Assembly: GCF_020360975.1 (NCBI RefSeq)
Contig: NW_025408671.1
Location: forward strand, 930,001 to 994,000
DNA length: 64,000 bases
Reading direction: 5' to 3'
Origin: Hirsutella rhossiliensis
Taxonomy: Eukaryota > Ascomycota > Sordariomycetes > Hypocreales > Ophiocordycipitaceae
Below, piece after piece: positions 59,401-64,000 of the stretch. Both the position numbers and the translations under genes were made by a program. The notes beneath the pieces are model-generated. The model saw nothing but the letters and a program-made list of their open reading frames with translations. It was not told where the DNA came from and did no database searches. Position 1 is the first letter of the stretch; each line of letters starts with the position of its first letter.

Positions 59401-62400
59401 AGGTTATATAGCCGTGTTAGTTAGTACGTAGGTCTTATTAGTCGATTTTATTATATCCGCCGGTTCGGTTGCTGTCTTCGTTCGTATCGCTAAAGCCTAT
59501 AATAATTTACTTAAACGGTTATCCCTTTTATCCTATTTAGTAGCTAAATCATCGCAAAATTTTACTTTCTCCTAAATCTACTAGTCTTAGAAACTTACGT
59601 CTTCGTTCTAACGCAGCTAGCTAGTTTTCTAGTTAATTAGTAGGTTGCTCTCCTATAGCTATAGAAGCCCTAATATAAGGTTATATTCTCTAATATCTAT
59701 AATATCGAAGTTAACTTATTTATCGTAGCCCTAGATATTAATATCGAGGTAATTAATCTCTATATTAATAATTCCGTTGTTATAGTTAAAGGCCTCTCCT
59801 TCGATATTCGTAAGTTTATATAGATCTATCTTATATCTCTATATAAGTCGGTAACGATTAACGACTCTAGGTAAAACGTAATTACCTATCGCGCCGTAGT
59901 CTAAAAGTATACGTGCGTAATGTCCCGCGATTTAGATATCTAATACTATTTAGTCGCTATAGCTTGCCGTTGCTATATATAGGGTCCTTAGATCTTATCG
60001 TATCGTGCTAGTCTATAGCCCTTTTATAGATAGCGTACCTCGTTTTTTGCCTAGTCCTTATTCGTTTTATTTAGGTATTCTTCTTCGATTTATTATTAAT
60101 ATCGTTTCTTTATGTTTTTATCGCGTGGTATTGTGTCGGGGCTTAAGAGACTAATTTCTTATAGCTAATCGAAGATTTCTTATTTCTCGACGCTATATCG
60201 TTTGCATTATACTACTTCGTAGTTAATTGCGTACTATACTTCGCAATTCTATTCGTTTTCGTATTAAAGGTCGAGTTTTCGTTTAGCGTCTTTCTGTTTT
60301 TCGCGTAGTATTTCCGTGTCGATTTTTCCTTAGTCGAATGCGGCTTATAGCCTTCGTATATATTGCTAATAACATTTTAGTGCACCGTTATATCGTTTAT
60401 GCTATGCTCGTGCTTTTTCGTATTTATAAATTCTATAGTTCGGGTATATATATTCGTTATAATCTTCTTCGTCGTATTTAACTTATTGCGTAAGTCTTTA
60501 GAAGATTAAGGGTTTAGATATCTTAGAGCGAGTAGCGTTATACTATTCTTCTATTTTAGCGTGTTTATAGATTTTATATGTCTCTAAAAGATATCTCGTT
60601 AATAAACCGTAATTATCGCGGCATTCGAGTAGCGTGCCGTAATCGGGTTCTAATAATATAACTTAGTCGTTTAGGTAGCGTTAATCGATTTTCTAGTAGT
60701 CTAGTTCTATACTTAAGTAGGGTTTCGAAAGTACTTATCCCTCGAACCTAACCGGGAAGGCGTCGTATCGTGCCTTTATCTAGAAGTATGTTATGCAATC
60801 TAGGTAGACGTATAATATCTATAAAATATACTTATAGTGCTTATAAGTAAGTAGTATTTATAGATCGTCTCTAAATTCTCCTCGTAGTTGCTATTCTCGT
60901 TATAGAGCTATAAAGGTATCGACTACGGCGATAGCTATAGCGTAGTCTCCTCCGCGTAGTGCCGGTTAATATCGAATTAGTATAGCTTATTAGTTTTCCG
61001 TGAGAATTTAAGGTATTTATTAGGTTCTAATTTTAAGTATTTCTTTAAATTCTTCGAAGTATAGAGCATATTCTCTAATCGTGGCATTCTCCCTTAGTAG
61101 CGAGGGTAGTAGTACGAGTTCGTTCTCGTCTTCCGTTTCTCTAGGTATTTCTTATTCTTTAGAGCTTATATCGTCGACACTTCGTTATTCCTCTTTAGGT
61201 TATTGTCTGAGTTTCGTAAGCATAAGGGCTACGTCTATATCTTCTTTATTATATTGTTTATAGACTGCCCGTCGTTATTATCGATTTTTATTTCGCATAT
61301 CCTCCTAGAATCGTTTACCGTTCTTCTTAATCTAGTCTTAGGAGACTCCTTTAGGATAGGGGTGTTCTAGTTCTACGAATTTAACTTATTTCTATATTTT
61401 AGGATCCCTTCGTTATATTATTATAAGGGTCTTCTTTAATAGCTTTAGGAACTATCCGGTACCGTTCTTATCGCTTAAGTATACCGTGCATTCGTCGTCG
61501 TAGTATATAGTCTAACTAAGGAGTTTATACTTTAGTTCCTATCTATTAGTAGCGTTTAGGTATTTCTTACCTTCTAGGGCTAGTGCCTAGTAGGTTTTCT
61601 TCTCCTTACGAGGTTATCTATATTCTTTAGAGTAATATCTAAGTTTCCCGCAGTTAAAATACTTTCCTTTGCTTTTCTATATTATATCTAGATCTATCCT
61701 ACCTAGGTTAGTTATATAGGCGTAGGCAATAGGAGTTTCGCGCTTCTTTTTATAGTTAGCGCGTCGGTTAAAGTTATTCTTATAGGAAGGGTTCTAGTTT
61801 CCTCTTCCTTATTTCTTTTCTTAGCGTCGCGCGTACTATCTATCGTCGATTCGTACTACTATAGCAATATAGTCCGAGAGGTTATTAGGTCGATTTTCCT
61901 TATAAAGTTCGTCCTTAACTTCTTCTTTAAGCCCGTCGTAGAATCGTAATATAAGAGGTTCGTCGTCCTAATTAAGCTTTAAGGTGACTTATCGGAACTT
62001 CGTAGCATAATCCGATACTAAGATCCTTTATCGGAGTTCTTAAAGTTTTTATTCGGCTTCTTATTCCTCGTCGGTTATTCCGAATACCTTCGTAATAGCT
62101 TCTTCGAATCCTTAGAAACTAGCAAAGACTTCGTCTATCTCGTTGTCTCGTCGCGCTAGTTAGTTATCGAGAAAGTCCCTTATAATAGGTCTAAACTAAG
62201 CGAGTGCCGTTCTAGATAAACAATTTCCTACGTAGAGTACCTTTTCGACTAGGTCCGAGAGTTTAGTAGGGTAAAACCGGTGGTAGGCCTTAAGTTAGGT
62301 GAGAAAGTCTCGAAGCGTGCCGTGAGTACCGTCGAATAGTCCTAGCTATTTTAGTTTAACTACTTCTCTAAGGTCCCTAACTTATCCGTTGCCTCCTCCG

Positions 62401-62447
62401 TTCCTAAGTAACTATACCTTATATCGAAGGGCGATGATTTCGCGCAT
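56427..62447 (-). pseudogene. Gypsy-C3 gag-pol, one 2006-codon frame with RIP stops
   Basis: ATG (62445-62447, MREIIALRYKV) to stop (56427-56429) is 6021 nt in a single frame. The capsid (LFDGTHGTLRDFLT, FYDGLKEEVKDELY) is at about 61850-62350 and a zinc knuckle YFNCGKLRYYSK near 61640. A 1.7-kb stretch of unknown role follows before the protease motif ILLDYGAIGN (59881-59910). RT (LVIDYRRLND, ALDLKGAYNL, VVYLDNILIF) is at about 58650-59000. RNase H, then integrase, and a C-terminal chromodomain (EYKAE-ILDIRKQG-EYLIK-KGYGLEENT) at about 56440-56560 complete it. Gag and pol in one frame is known in some chromoviruses. The distance between knuckle and protease, about 580 codons, is unusually long. 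Stops are of RIP type. Confidence 0.85.
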
Positions 62448-62568
62448 TATATCCTAAGGCGATATAGTAGCTCTAGAGTTAGTTAATCTAGTTTACTATA
62501 TAGGTATATTAATAGTTGCGATATTGCTTAGAGTAACGCGGTATTGCACTAAATAAGAGCTTTTAACG

Positions 62569-63038
62569 TATAACGACCGATGTTATTCCTAAGGGATAAA
62601 CCTATCGAGGGGTTTATGTTAGCAGATATAATAGGGCGTAGTCTAAGCAATAATAAGTATATTACGTTAGTAATAAGTCGGAGGTCGTAGACCGTAGACT
62701 ATAACTAGGTGATTAGAATTAGAGATAGAATCGTGATAAAGATCTATGTTAAAAGCTAGAGAGCTATCTATCTAAAGGAGTAAAAGTGGGTGGCTATATA
62801 TACCCGTAGAGACTGTCCTTAGATCACGGTCTTAGCCGTGATCCCCTTCGTGGCTTACTATAGCTTACTCGTGAGCTATGCTCCTAAATAGTGATCTATC
62901 TATATAAGGCTTACTTAGCTCACGTACGCTCTAGGTAAGCTAAGCCTAAGTGACTTCTCGTCCCGACCATTGTTCCGAGCCGCCTTATCACGTAAACGTG
63001 GCCGGCTCTCCTACGGCCCGCTAACCGTAGTCGTAATA
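62569..63038 (-). repeat. Gypsy-C3 5' LTR (470 bp)
   Basis: Same length as 55206-55675, with differences that are mostly transitions; the final CA has become TA. The GTCTA target duplication follows at 63039-63043, then Gypsy-C2 resumes. Confidence 0.93.
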
Positions 63039-63354
63039 GTCTAAAAGTTTAGTAAGGTAAAACTAATAGTAGGCCTTAAGTTAGGTAAGAAAGTCTTAAA
63101 GCATACTATAAGTACCGTTAAATAGTCCTAGCTATTTTAGTTTAACTATTAATCTAAGGTCCCTAACTTATCTATTACCTCCTTTATTCCTAAGTAACTA
63201 TACCTTATATCGAAGGTCGATAATTTTATATATTATATCTTAAGGCAATATAATAGCTCTAGAGTTAGTTAATCTAGCTTACTATATAGGTATATTAATA
63301 GTTATAATATTACTTAGAGTAACACGGTATTATACTAAATAAGAGCTTTTAACG

Positions 63355-63838
63355 TATAATAACTAATATTATTCTTAAGGGATAAACCTATCGAGGGGTT
63401 TATATTAGTAGATATAATAGGGCGTAGTCTAAGTAATAATAAGTATATTACGTTAGTAATAAGTCGGAGGTTATAGACTATAGACTATAACTAGGTAATT
63501 AAGTAATTAGAATTAAAGATAAGATCGTAATAGAGATCGTAATAATTATAATATTAAAAGCTATCGAGCTATTTATTTAAAGGAGTATTCCGTTCCTTTT
63601 ATATATATCTTAAGAGCTTCCTTAGATCGCCGAAAGCGCTAGGTAATCCCGTCGTCTAAGAGCGCTAAAGCGCTAAAGCGATCCTACGATCCTAGCTATA
63701 GAGCGTTAGAGCGCTAGAGTAACCTATCGCTCTAAACTTAATTAGCTTATTAGTCTATTTAATATTCCTTACTTCCTACGTTATATAACCTTATAATATA
63801 TATTAGTTCCTATAGTTTATTAGACCGTGGTCGTAATA
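63355..63838 (-). repeat. Gypsy-C2 5' LTR (484 bp)
   Basis: Right LTR of the outer element. It starts TATAATAACT (RIP-altered) and ends GTCGTAATA. The ATAGG target duplication follows at 63839-63843. Confidence 0.92.
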
Positions 63839-63843
63839 ATAGG

Positions 63844-64000
63844 GCTATAAGAATTCTAGAAGCTTAGAGTAAATTAAAATATATTAAGCGAGCTATATAA
63901 TCTTCGATCTAGCCCTCTCTATTAATTTATTCTATCTAAGTATACTAGGTATAGTCGGTTTAAGACTAATTCCGTTTACTTAGGCCTAAGGTATTAACTT
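63844..64000 (-). mobile_element. Copia-3 relic, part to the right of Gypsy-C2
   Basis: Follows the right copy of the ATAGG duplication and so was contiguous with 41956 before Gypsy-C2 inserted. On the minus strand it should be the integrase part upstream of the RT. The reading is too decayed to name motifs, and it runs off the window. Confidence 0.5.

Larger units (their letters stand above)
55206..63038 (-). mobile_element. Gypsy-C3: younger, less RIP-mutated copy with a different LTR half and antisense gene
   Basis: 7833 bp with 470-bp LTRs and the target duplication GTCTA at 55201-55205 and 63039-63043, nested in the capsid region of Gypsy-C2. More CpG and TpG survive than in C1 and C2, so it is the best template for reading this family. 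gag-pol is closely similar to C1 and C2, while the LTR half next to the antisense gene and the antisense gene itself differ strongly. Confidence 0.94.
43216..63233 (-). pseudogene. Gypsy-C2 gag-pol, interrupted by Copia-2 and Gypsy-C3
   Basis: Former start (CAT now TAT) at 63231-63233, stop at 43216-43218. The frame is split at 55201 (Gypsy-C3) within the capsid region and at 45804 (Copia-2) within the RT, next to text reading FILKKNGKL. After both are removed the length is about 6023 nt, two more than C1 and C3. The RT core YLDNIL lies at about 45450-45475. RIP stops throughout. Confidence 0.82.
41962..63838 (-). mobile_element. Gypsy-C2: LTR retrotransposon carrying two nested insertions
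   Basis: 484-bp LTRs at both ends and the 5-bp target duplication ATAGG at 41957-41961 and 63839-63843. Removing Copia-2 and Gypsy-C3 with one copy of each target duplication leaves about 7880 bp, the size of C1. Same subfamily as C1: the LTR and antisense gene match C1, not C3. Heavily RIP-mutated. It inserted into Copia-3. Confidence 0.92.

Noticed and set aside
61081..61263. 60-codon Ser-rich plus-strand ORF
   Set aside because: Opposite the Gypsy-C3 gag-pol frame; low complexity, no conservation argument.
1..64000. CRISPR arrays, bacterial operons or phage
   Set aside because: The repeats are LTRs, TIRs and short tandem units. Coding content is fungal retroelements and transposons, with RIP signatures and an intron-like segment.

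Overview
The window looks like a transposon graveyard in a filamentous ascomycete (Pezizomycotina). Most of it is very AT-rich, packed with TpA and almost free of CpA and TpG. That is the signature of repeat-induced point mutation (RIP): CAG, CAA and TGG codons have become stops, and Cys and His codons have become Tyr. I see no intact conserved host gene, rRNA, CRISPR array or convincing tRNA. All calls were made by eye from the sequence; no database search was run.

Layout. 1-4314: a RIP-degraded Gypsy element (Gypsy-A, minus strand, cut by the window edge). 4315-11573: a second degraded Gypsy (Gypsy-B, plus strand), interrupted at 7100-7667 by a probable solo LTR. 11640-13200: a relic of a Tad-like LINE. 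15194-21359: a young, GC-rich Copia element (Copia-1, minus strand) with 202-bp LTRs and a GTAAT target duplication. 21902-22444: an isolated GC-rich ORF with a chromodomain-like segment. 23561-31440: a complete chromodomain-type Gypsy (Gypsy-C1). 31743-34202: a relic of a DUF3435 (Starship-captain/Crypton-type) tyrosine recombinase gene. 36105-36938: an unidentified coding relic. 36997-38839: a pogo/Fot1-type DNA transposon with 44-bp inverted repeats. 38842-41961, continued at 63844-64000: a minus-strand Copia relic (Copia-3) split by the nested block 41962-63838. That block is Gypsy-C2, which has itself been invaded by Copia-2 (45805-51956) and by Gypsy-C3 (55206-63038). Matching 5-bp target duplications prove every level of the nest.

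The most interesting system is in the three Gypsy-C copies. Each carries one long gag-pol frame on the minus strand (6021 nt in both C1 and C3). In antisense, each also carries a second gene between the end of pol and the 3' LTR. This gene starts exactly 136 nt from the LTR in all three copies and has a TATA-like box upstream. In C3 it has a 51-nt intron-like segment. It overlaps the pol stop tail-to-tail by 12 nt. Its product has the spacing C-x2-C-x6-C-x8-C-x2-C-x6-C of a Zn(II)2Cys6 fungal DNA-binding domain, with RIP having turned most of the Cys into Tyr. The antisense gene and the neighbouring half of the LTR (U3) differ between C3 and C1/C2, while the gag-pol and the other half of the LTR stay closely similar. 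This suggests that a regulator and its promoter travel and exchange as a module.
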